This document shows, one piece after another, positions 7,229 through 13,487 of a stretch of 15,434 nucleotides of DNA. The number at the start of each line of letters is the position of its first letter. Position 1 is the stretch's first letter. The notes beneath the pieces are model-generated. The model saw only the letters and a program-made list of their open reading frames with translations. It did no database searches and was not told where the DNA came from. Origin of the DNA: Planctomycetota bacterium (GTDB taxonomy: Bacteria; Planctomycetota; Phycisphaerae; SM23-33); assembly GCA_021160865.1 (NCBI GenBank), contig JAGHBS010000205.1, forward strand, positions 1 through 15,434, in the 5' to 3' direction. A program made the translations under genes and the position numbers.

Positions 7229-7405
7229 TTACCTGTTTCTTGCTCTGCCTTGACGGTTTGATGATCGCATTGCACGTCGTCCCTGGCCCCGGCCTGTGCG
7301 GCGAACTGGAATGGACGCTTGTCCCTTTCCTCCGCCACAGCGGCCGAGCCCTCTACCTGTACCCGGACCTTTACCTTCAGGACCGGTACCATCTCGATTA
7401 GGCAT
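7229..7405 (-). CDS. Short DUF5320-like basic protein
   Basis: A 58-residue protein starting MPNRDGTGPEGKGPGTGRGL, the same N-terminal signature as the gene downstream, followed by RCGGG and a very basic Arg/Gly tail with no coiled coil. It is a short relative of the 120-residue neighbour, possibly after duplication and loss of the tail. The frame is open to 7477, but AAGGAG seven bases before the ATG at 7405 and the conserved signature fix the start. The function of the family is unknown. Confidence 0.75.
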   Translation of the reverse strand: MPNRDGTGPEGKGPGTGRGLGRCGGGKGQASIPVRRTGRGQGRRAMRSSNRQGRARNR

Positions 7406-7439
7406 ATCTATCTCCTTATTCTTACGTAAGTTTCCTGAC

Positions 7440-7847
7440 TCATGTTCTACGGATATTCCGCTTGTGCAACATCCCAAATCGTCTTCTACCGCGCCACTGG
7501 TACCCTCGACGCCAGCAGCCCGGCATCAGATACCGTTGGCTGGTTAAAAGCCGACCCGCAATATACGCTCTCAATATCTCATCAACATTGCCGCAGACCC
7601 GTGCGATTACACCTACACCACTTGCTGTAATCATCGCCTCAAGAGGCCTGGAGATCGCTCCACATATCAATACATCAATTCCCAAGTTTGCAATTTCCGT
7701 CGCCCTTGCTGCTGTGTTTGTCGATTTAAGTTGATACTCACTCCGGGCCTTCTCAATACCACTTTCGACATCAGCGATAAGTATCTTCTCAGCAACATCG
7801 AAGACCGGCGAAACTCGCTCATTCCAAACAGGTATCGCAATCTTCAT
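7440..7847 (-). CDS. NifX/ORP-like (dinitrogenase Fe-Mo cofactor family) protein
   Basis: A 135-residue protein of the NifX/NafY/ORP fold with the typical start MKIAIPVWNERVSPVFDVAE and a conserved core (LGIDVLICGAISRPLEAMI). The C-terminal 30 residues are basic, with one Cys and several Arg. Members bind Mo- or Fe-containing clusters. Without nitrogenase genes nearby, an ORP-like role is the more likely reading. It is the first gene after the sigma-54 activator gene and lies directly downstream of a near-consensus -24/-12 element. There is no Shine-Dalgarno site, and the predicted transcript start is only about two bases before the ATG, so translation may be leaderless. The two DUF5320-like genes follow. 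Confidence 0.88.
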   Translation of the reverse strand: MKIAIPVWNERVSPVFDVAEKILIADVESGIEKARSEYQLKSTNTAARATEIANLGIDVLICGAISRPLEAMITASGVGVIARVCGNVDEILRAYIAGRLLTSQRYLMPGCWRRGYQWRGRRRFGMLHKRNIRRT

Positions 7848-7860
7848 AGTTAATATGCCT

Positions 7861-7875
7861 GCAAGAATCGTGCCA
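7861..7875 (-). promoter_or_regulatory. Sigma-54 (-24/-12) promoter for the NifX-like operon
   Basis: Read on the minus strand, TGGCACGATTCTTGC matches the consensus TGGCACG-N4-TTGC at every fixed base with correct spacing. A transcript would start near 7849, about two bases before the ATG at 7847. The gene upstream on the same strand encodes a sigma-54 activator, which supports the assignment. Confidence 0.88.
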
Positions 7876-7899
7876 ATTATTGTAGCAAATGAGTATTCA

Positions 7900-7930
7900 T
7901 TGTATCTCCCGCAAATACAGTGAGATACAA
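7900..7930. repeat. 9-bp inverted repeat in the activator-NifX gap
   Basis: TTGTATCTC (7900-7908) and GAGATACAA (7922-7930) are perfect inverted repeats around 13 bases. It lies between the -24/-12 element and the ATTGCA palindromes. No T-run follows on either strand, so it is unlikely to be an intrinsic terminator. It could be a binding site for IHF or another regulator, or an mRNA 3'-end hairpin for the activator transcript. Confidence 0.4.
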
Positions 7931-7971
7931 AATATCAAGCAATGCTCATATAATAGAAACCTCACCTATCC

Positions 7972-7986
7972 ATTGCATAATGCAAT
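7972..7986. promoter_or_regulatory. Palindrome ATTGCAT-A-ATGCAAT, candidate enhancer site 1
   Basis: A perfect 7+1+7 palindrome centred about 130 bases upstream of the predicted sigma-54 start site, within the usual distance for upstream activator sites. It shares the ATTGCA arm with the palindrome at 8005. The likely binder is the Fis-type helix-turn-helix protein encoded next to it (inference). Confidence 0.65.
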
Positions 7987-8004
7987 ACAAATGCTACTCG
8001 TGGT

Positions 8005-8019
8005 ATTGCATATTGCAAT
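8005..8019. promoter_or_regulatory. Palindrome ATTGCA-TAT-TGCAAT, candidate enhancer site 2
   Basis: A perfect 6+3+6 palindrome with the same ATTGCA arms as the site at 7972. The centres are 33 bases apart, close to three helical turns. It overlaps the first base of the stop codon of the activator gene. Confidence 0.65.
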
Positions 8020-9392
8020 TATTTCGTCGATTTGTCACTGCGTCTGCCTCTTTTAGGTACATCGATATGAAGAGATTTCATCTTCCGGTACAAGGTACTG
8101 GGATTGATGCCAAGTTCCTTAGCAGCAGCGGTTCGATTACCTTTGTGCCGACGAAGTGCATCGGCGATGTGCATCGCCTCCAACGCTTTGAGCGTCATAG
8201 GACCTCCTTCGCCGATTGATCTTGCTGCTCCTCGGATGCCTCTAAGATGACTTGGGAGATGTTCAGGCATAATCAGACTACCGCTACACAACACAAAAGC
8301 ATGTTCGATGATATTTTCCAGCTCACGGATATTGCCGGGATAGTCGTAATCCATCAATATTGCCATCGCTTCTTGAGATACACCTGCAATGTTCTTATTC
8401 GCAAGACGGTTAAACTTGTCCACGAAATGCTCTATCAATAACGGTATATCCTCCTTCCGCTGATGCAATGGTGGTAGGTCCAATTTCACAATGTTTATAC
8501 GATAATATAAATCTTCCCGAAAGATTCCCTTCTCAACCAATTTTTCGATGTCCTTGTTCGTAGCAGCCAGAATGCGAACATCAGCCCTGACGGACTCGGT
8601 CGCCCCGAGCGGTTCATAAACCTTATCCTGCAGCACGCGGAGCAGTTTTGACTGCATGGCAGGAGATATATCGCCAATCTCATCGAGAAATATGGTTCCA
8701 CCTTCAGCCAGGGCGAACCTGCCGGGCTTGTCGGTGCGGGCATCGGTAAATGCACCAGCCTTATAGCCAAATAATTCCGACTCAAGCAACGTATCGGGCA
8801 ATGCTGCACAGTTGACGGCTATGAACGGTTTATCCTTGCGTGCCGAGAGGTTATGGATAGCACGGGCGACCAATTCCTTTCCCGTCCCGCTCGGGCCAGT
8901 AATCAGGACGGTACTGTCTGAATCAGCCACCCGTGGCAGGATGGCGAAGAGTCTTTGCATTTCGGGACTTCTACCGATAATGTCCGCGAAAGAATATTTG
9001 GCTGCCAGTTCCTTGCGCAATTCCTCCTCAGCACTGAGGTCGCGGAAGGTCTCTATCCCACCGATAACTTCACCGTGATCATCTCTCAGCACTGCTGTCG
9101 AGATGCTCACAGGAATGCGCCTGCCGGTTGCGTCTATAATGTATATCGCCTTATTGATTACAGGCTGATTCGTCTGGATTGTCCGCTTTAATGCGCAATC
9201 CTTCTCACAAATGCTCGCATGGAAAATTTCCCAGCAATTTCTACCAATCGCATCTTCCCGCGATACAGACGTGATTCTCTCAGCAGCCTTGTTGAAAAAG
9301 GTAATCTTCCACTCCTTATTGACGCAAAAGACGCCGTCGGTAATGGAATCAAGTATGATGTCCTTGAAGTTCTCTTTTAGCGAATCGCTCAT
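8019..9392 (-). CDS. Sigma-54-dependent transcriptional activator (PAS-AAA+-Fis HTH)
   Basis: A 457-residue enhancer-binding protein. The N-terminal PAS domain (about 10-120) carries three cysteines, C53, C62 and C66 (NCWEIFHASICEKDC), which could sense redox state or bind metal. The AAA+ domain follows: Walker A GPSGTGKE (166-173), sigma-54 contact loop GAFTDA (213-218; the classical form is GAFTGA, and the Asp variant is one I recall from many anaerobe activators), and Walker B GGTIFLDEIGD (231-241). A Fis-type helix-turn-helix closes the protein (NRTAAAKELGINPSTLYRKM, 419-438). There is no receiver domain, so the signal probably comes through PAS. It most likely drives the NifX-like operon downstream. 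The ATG has no Shine-Dalgarno site, but TATAAT lies 11-16 bases upstream, which suggests a leaderless transcript. Confidence 0.93.
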   Translation of the reverse strand: MSDSLKENFKDIILDSITDGVFCVNKEWKITFFNKAAERITSVSREDAIGRNCWEIFHASICEKDCALKRTIQTNQPVINKAIYIIDATGRRIPVSISTAVLRDDHGEVIGGIETFRDLSAEEELRKELAAKYSFADIIGRSPEMQRLFAILPRVADSDSTVLITGPSGTGKELVARAIHNLSARKDKPFIAVNCAALPDTLLESELFGYKAGAFTDARTDKPGRFALAEGGTIFLDEIGDISPAMQSKLLRVLQDKVYEPLGATESVRADVRILAATNKDIEKLVEKGIFREDLYYRINIVKLDLPPLHQRKEDIPLLIEHFVDKFNRLANKNIAGVSQEAMAILMDYDYPGNIRELENIIEHAFVLCSGSLIMPEHLPSHLRGIRGAARSIGEGGPMTLKALEAMHIADALRRHKGNRTAAAKELGINPSTLYRKMKSLHIDVPKRGRRSDKSTK

Positions 9393-9402
9393 TACAAGAT
9401 GA

Positions 9403-9408
9403 ATTATA
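9403..9408 (-). promoter_or_regulatory. Candidate -10 box of the activator gene
   Basis: TATAAT on the minus strand, ending 10 bases before the ATG at 9392. No good -35 was found at 16-18 bases (the nearest, TTGGGA, is 19 away... and weak). A transcript from it would start about four bases before the ATG. Confidence 0.4.
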
Positions 9409-9435
9409 CATTGTAGGGATTTGAATCTCCCAACT

Positions 9436-9483
9436 AAAAATAAGCCCTCTTGCCTGCTGTGAAAATAAAAGACAGGCTCGAGG
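9436..9483 (-). terminator. Intrinsic terminator after the M50-enolase gene
   Basis: CCTCTTGCCTG (9446-9456) pairs with CAGGCTCGAGG (9473-9483) apart from two central bases, giving 9 pairs of 11 with a 16-base loop. On the minus strand it is followed by TTATTTTTAG. It lies 62 bases after the stop at 9545 and separates this gene from the activator. Confidence 0.65.
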
Positions 9484-9544
9484 ACTTGCTAACAACCGAC
9501 CAAAATCGGAACAATCCCTTGGTTGATTATTACTTTATCATTTA

Positions 9545-11989
9545 TCACTTGACGCCGTAGAGCAGGTCGCGATCGATATTTCCTTCCAATTCTCTGAGTA
9601 TATCTGAAAGTTCAACGCCATCACGGGCGGCAATTAACCTGCCCATAGCCAGTGATACCGAGAGAATCGCATTCATCCCGAGATTCGCCTTGCGCTGCTT
9701 GACGGCTATCTTGGTATCTTTATCAGCGTCGGCTGATACCTTGCCTCGTTCAACGGCAATCTTGAACTCCAACTCCAGCATTTGCCTGTCAACATCCACC
9801 AGCGTGCCGATCTCTGAGAGGGTCTTACCAAGGAACAATGGAGCAATGAGTTTTTCAACATTGTCGACGGCGTTGAGACATCCTTTACCATCGTACCTTC
9901 TCGCTCGCCGCCAGAGTTCGGTGAGTTCTTCATCATGCTTCGCCTCGATATCCTCGTTGGTCACGCCCTTCTTAAACTTGTATGTCTTGAAGGTGGTATC
10001 CTCGTCAAACAATTCGGGATACTTCTCCGTACTGGCGCACTTCTCGATAGTACTGTCAATCAGGTGAATTGCTTCATCGCTACCGGCTGAGGTTCCCAAG
10101 GGGGTAGCACCGTGGAACGATACACCATTCTCAAGCCTTACTACCACACCGACGGTAGGAATACCTGCGTTGGTAGCCTCTTCTCTTGCCGAGATGTCTG
10201 CTATCTTCATATCGCCAGGTAAGGGTCGGGTAATCTTGAAGCCCTTTCGTGCCATTGTCATCAGTTCGACGATGCGTGCATACTTGACCAATCGCTCGGT
10301 ATTCGCCCCACCGCCACACTTCATACCCATCGCGCCTACTGCAAAGGCGATGTCAGCCTCCATCGGATCATTAGGACTCTTGGAACGGTGTGAGACTACC
10401 AATTCAGCACCACGACTCTTGGCGGCGTGAGTGGCAAGGAGTGTTTCGGAAAGTGTACCTATCTGGTTGGCCTTAATCAGAGCAGTGTTTATCAAGCCAT
10501 CTTCAATACATTTAGCGATGGTCGTATCCTTGGTGGTCACAAGGTCATCACCGATGATGAATATCTTATCGCCCAGTTCCTTCATCATCAGTTTCCAACC
10601 TTCGTAGTCGTCTTCGGCGTGGCCGTCCTCGATAGAAACTATGGGGAATCTTGCAACCCAATCCTTATACAGCTCGACGAGTTCCTCGCCAGTCATCACT
10701 ACAGGCTCTTCTGCCCGCCAGAATGAATACATCCCTACCGCGTCAACCCTGCCAGTCTGCTCGCGATATGCCTTGCTCAACTCGCTGGCAGCAGGGTCGA
10801 GCGCTAGGGCAACGTCAACGCCAGGAACGAACCCGCATTCCTCGATTGCCTGCACCGCCACCTTCAATGCACGCTCTTCGGGGATACGATCGTCGCCCTG
10901 CTTGCTGTAGGCGCCGACCATTCCACCTTCAAGCCCGATGCCGACGAAGTTCATCCCCTCGGAGTCCTGAACAATCTGTATAACCCGGCTCTGAAGGGCG
11001 GTGGTCATCCGCTGGGCTTCGACGTAATCCTTGGCTGAGAGCGGCAAGAACATAAATTCCTGGAAAGAGAGGTTTCCGCCTTGCTCTTCAGTGTGTCTTC
11101 CACCCATCAGGCAATTACGGAACTGCCAGGGGGCGCAAACTTTCTGACCATTGACATCTATTTCCTGCAAGCGGCTTTCACGCATCTTCTTAACAATAGC
11201 GGCAGAATCCCATGTGATATTAGCAGCGGCTCGACGCGCTTCAGCAGCCTTTTGAGCAGCACCGGACAAACGAGCCCGATAATCCCGAACAGCGTTCCCA
11301 TCGGCGAGGAATCTGTCCAGCATCGCTACGATACCCATCGTAGCAAGCAATCGTCCTATGATGAGAACTACTTCCCCCCAATGGGTTCCGCCCCCAAGAT
11401 GAGGCAATAAACCAATGGCGATAAGGACGGCACCAATCGGTAGCGTTGCTAACGAGAGCTTCCCGCTCATCAACGGACCAGCAGCAGAGACGGCGAGATT
11501 CTGCGTCTTGACGTCGGGGAAGAAGTGTCCCGACTCTTTTTTAATACCCGGAAACTTGCCATACGGAATTAACAATATCGCCTTGAGATACAAGCCGAGC
11601 TTGTTCTCGGTCAGTTCCTTGGTGGCCTTGTCGAGATACATCGGACGTAAGTTATTGGTCTTGACAGCAGAGAGGTAGTGACCTAACTCGTGTATGGCAA
11701 TGTTGAGATGATAGGATAAATACCATATTGCCGCCGATATCCACACCTCCCGATGAAGCGGGTTGAACATGAAGTTCAATACTCTCCAGTTGCTCCAGCC
11801 ACCACCGGTGAGCATCAACAAACTCGAAAGGAAAGCAGCGTGGAAAGAGACGAGTTTATGGTTAGCAATAACCCAACCTCTCTCCAGCAAGCCCAAATGA
11901 TGTCTCTGCTGCTTTATCCTACCGAAACTAACTGCCTCAATAAAACCTACTATTCTTCTGTAAACTCTTTCTGCTAAACATTCCAACAT
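9545..11989 (-). CDS. Fusion: M50-like membrane metalloprotease domain + circularly permuted enolase
   Basis: One open frame of 814 residues. Part 1 (about 45-235) is a membrane M50/site-2-protease-like domain: HELGH zinc motif (100-104) inside a hydrophobic segment, AAGPLMSG (169-176), and hydrophobic spans near 48-62, 178-196 and 207-224. AMLDRFLADG (222-231) may supply the third zinc ligand. Part 2 (about 275-580) is the enolase barrel: H299, E311, E354, D398, E454, D481, K506, H534-R535-S536 and K557 match yeast H159, E168, E211, D246, E295, D320, K345, H373-S375 and K396. Part 3 (about 594-808) is the capping domain, normally N-terminal: MKIADISAREEATNAGIPTV and LGMNAILSVSLAMG, with the mobile-loop Ser near 634. 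The usual enolase order is thus reversed. The capping domain has inserts near 649-695 and 741-765. AGAGGTGA seven bases upstream fixes the start. Expected reaction: 2-phosphoglycerate to phosphoenolpyruvate. Confidence 0.9.
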   Translation of the reverse strand: MLECLAERVYRRIVGFIEAVSFGRIKQQRHHLGLLERGWVIANHKLVSFHAAFLSSLLMLTGGGWSNWRVLNFMFNPLHREVWISAAIWYLSYHLNIAIHELGHYLSAVKTNNLRPMYLDKATKELTENKLGLYLKAILLIPYGKFPGIKKESGHFFPDVKTQNLAVSAAGPLMSGKLSLATLPIGAVLIAIGLLPHLGGGTHWGEVVLIIGRLLATMGIVAMLDRFLADGNAVRDYRARLSGAAQKAAEARRAAANITWDSAAIVKKMRESRLQEIDVNGQKVCAPWQFRNCLMGGRHTEEQGGNLSFQEFMFLPLSAKDYVEAQRMTTALQSRVIQIVQDSEGMNFVGIGLEGGMVGAYSKQGDDRIPEERALKVAVQAIEECGFVPGVDVALALDPAASELSKAYREQTGRVDAVGMYSFWRAEEPVVMTGEELVELYKDWVARFPIVSIEDGHAEDDYEGWKLMMKELGDKIFIIGDDLVTTKDTTIAKCIEDGLINTALIKANQIGTLSETLLATHAAKSRGAELVVSHRSKSPNDPMEADIAFAVGAMGMKCGGGANTERLVKYARIVELMTMARKGFKITRPLPGDMKIADISAREEATNAGIPTVGVVVRLENGVSFHGATPLGTSAGSDEAIHLIDSTIEKCASTEKYPELFDEDTTFKTYKFKKGVTNEDIEAKHDEELTELWRRARRYDGKGCLNAVDNVEKLIAPLFLGKTLSEIGTLVDVDRQMLELEFKIAVERGKVSADADKDTKIAVKQRKANLGMNAILSVSLAMGRLIAARDGVELSDILRELEGNIDRDLLYGVK

Positions 11990-12103
11990 TTCTAAATCAC
12001 CTCTTTTTCTACCTTTCCTTCACTTACCAATCCTTCAGCCATTCGCTTCCAGCACCGACCTTTTACTGCTAAAACCTACATACATATACACATGAGTCGA
12101 AAC

Positions 12104-12132
12104 AGTATACACACTTACAGCGGTCAATTCAA
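12104..12132 (-). promoter_or_regulatory. Sigma-70-type promoter of the M50-enolase gene
   Basis: On the minus strand, TTGAAT (12132-12127) and TATACT (12109-12104) are separated by exactly 17 bases, giving 4/6 and 5/6 matches to consensus. The transcript would start near 12097, leaving a leader of about 108 bases. Confidence 0.6.
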
Positions 12133-12279
12133 CCTTCGCTTACAATATTGAAGAAAAATTAACTAAACCTTTCGCTTTTCAGTTTTTCTCCATCTGCTTA
12201 ACCACTCTTAGCAAGTCAACACGATAGCACCTTACCCTTGGCAACTTTGCTCGCTACATGAGAAAACACTACGCTACCC

Positions 12280-12310
12280 TTGACTTTGATACCCTACTGA
12301 TGGGTACAAT
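12280..12310 (+). promoter_or_regulatory. Weak sigma-70-type promoter of the glycosyltransferase gene
   Basis: TTGACT (12280-12285) and TACAAT (12305-12310) are good hexamers but 19 bases apart. The predicted start is near 12317, only about six bases before the ATG, and there is no Shine-Dalgarno site. Confidence 0.4.
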
Positions 12311-12322
12311 ACTACAATTCAT

Positions 12323-13453
12323 ATGCCCAGCAACTTCAATAATAATGCTTCTTCTAACACATTGGTGAAGACCTCAACCAAACCGCTTCGGTTATTATTA
12401 GCAAGTAGCAGCAAATCACTGTGGGATTTTGCACCAGTAATTCGTCATCTAACCGTAGGTTTGTTAGATGAACCAATCCAATTTTTCTTCACCTGTCCCA
12501 GCGATGCTGATTCGGCAAACATCCCCTCCCCGCCTATCCAGATAATTCGTTATCCCAAGCCCATTCTACCGATATTTCGCAATAAGGCAACCGATACCAT
12601 TGTTGAGCAAATCGAGGGTATTGGAATATCGTTAATCCACGCCCTTGATACTGATTCGCTTGACATTACCCAAGCAGTCTCTGCCAGGCTTGACCTTGAT
12701 TACATCGTCAGTGTCTACTCACTTCGTCCGAACATCAAGCATTGCGATATCCGCTGCAGGGCAATTACCGCTGGTAGTGAGCCGATATATCAAAATCTAC
12801 TCAAGATACACTCATTGCCCGATGACATAATTCATCTAATTCGTCCCGGCGTGCATCAAGCGTCAGAGCCAACCTGTTTTGTCAAGCCCCATCAAACTAT
12901 TGCTATCGTAGCAGGTGGCAGTCTTGATGATTACAAGCACTTCGCTGCTGTTCTGGAAGCATTTTACCGCTTGAGAGAAACCCACCACGATTGCATTTTC
13001 TTTATAGTCGGCGAAGGCTCTGCAGAAAGGCATCTGCGAAAACTCACCAACGAACTCAAACTCACCGAAGACCTCACCTTCATCGGCTACAAAAGTGCTG
13101 ATGAACTAAACGGTATCCTTCGGGCAGCTGATATCTACATCTCACCTGTACCAACTGACCGAGTAGATATTAATTTGCTCTCTGCCATGGCGGCGGGGGT
13201 ACCGGTGGTGGCAGCAGGGGCAAGGGCGTGCGATTTTATCATCGATGGTCAAACCGCTCTTACATTTCAACCTGCTAATTCAGCAGAAATAACAGAAAAA
13301 TTGTCGTCCCTGCTTGATGATCATGACTTTGCGCGAAGATTAGTTCAAAATGCCCTTGCGCACTTGAAGGAAAACCATTCTCCATCCAAAATGACTGCAG
13401 AAATGCTCCAACTGTACTATTCCATAACGACTTCGAAAAGACCGATAGAATAA
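12323..13453 (+). CDS. Glycosyltransferase, GT-B fold (GT4-like)
   Basis: A 376-residue cytoplasmic-type protein with no signal peptide. After a polar, Asn/Ser-rich start, an N-terminal Rossmann-like half begins (LRLLLASSS, about 23-31). The C-terminal half is typical of GT4 enzymes: AGGSLDDYKHFAAVLEAF, IFFIVGEGSAERHLRKL, LTFIGYKSADELNGILRAAD, and AMAAGVPVVAAG near the donor site. These enzymes move a sugar from a nucleotide-sugar to a glycan or lipid, but neither donor nor acceptor can be named here. The E-x7-E motif of the family is degenerate: the two positions before AMAAG read D and S. No Shine-Dalgarno site precedes the ATG, and the likely transcript start is about six bases upstream. 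The gene is isolated and converges on dapA, with 34 bases between. Confidence 0.82.
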   Translation: MPSNFNNNASSNTLVKTSTKPLRLLLASSSKSLWDFAPVIRHLTVGLLDEPIQFFFTCPSDADSANIPSPPIQIIRYPKPILPIFRNKATDTIVEQIEGIGISLIHALDTDSLDITQAVSARLDLDYIVSVYSLRPNIKHCDIRCRAITAGSEPIYQNLLKIHSLPDDIIHLIRPGVHQASEPTCFVKPHQTIAIVAGGSLDDYKHFAAVLEAFYRLRETHHDCIFFIVGEGSAERHLRKLTNELKLTEDLTFIGYKSADELNGILRAADIYISPVPTDRVDINLLSAMAAGVPVVAAGARACDFIIDGQTALTFQPANSAEITEKLSSLLDDHDFARRLVQNALAHLKENHSPSKMTAEMLQLYYSITTSKRPIE

Positions 13454-13487
13454 TTTCCACAATCCAAGGCCTGTAAATAGGCAAAAC

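Larger units (their letters stand above)
11990..12322. other. 333-bp divergent intergenic region
   Basis: This AT-rich gap separates the M50-enolase gene (minus) from the glycosyltransferase gene (plus). It holds the enolase leader with a strong Shine-Dalgarno site, a good minus-strand promoter (12104-12132) and a weak plus-strand promoter (12280-12310). No coding frame, RNA gene or clear riboswitch fold was recognised. The minus-strand leader would be about 108 bases long and purine-rich near the ribosome site. Confidence 0.6.

Noticed and set aside
6089..7847. Nitrogen-fixation cluster (two NifX/NifB-like proteins)
   Set aside because: No nifHDK, nifEN or full-length nifB is present. The MinD/ferredoxin, DUF5320 and sigma-54 neighbours fit ORP-type anaerobe clusters better.
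9545..11989. Two separate genes (M50 protease and enolase) or a frameshifted assembly join
   Set aside because: The frame is open throughout, the linker is ordinary coding sequence, no ribosome site or promoter is seen at 11167, and an artefact would need two exact in-frame joins at domain borders. Read support could not be checked.
12225..12260. Sigma-54 element on the plus strand (TTGGCAACTTTGC)
   Set aside because: The spacing between GG and GC is three bases too short for a -24/-12 promoter.
13454..13487. Bidirectional terminator between the glycosyltransferase gene and dapA
   Set aside because: GCCT-N6-AGGC is only a 4-bp stem with no proper T-run on either side.
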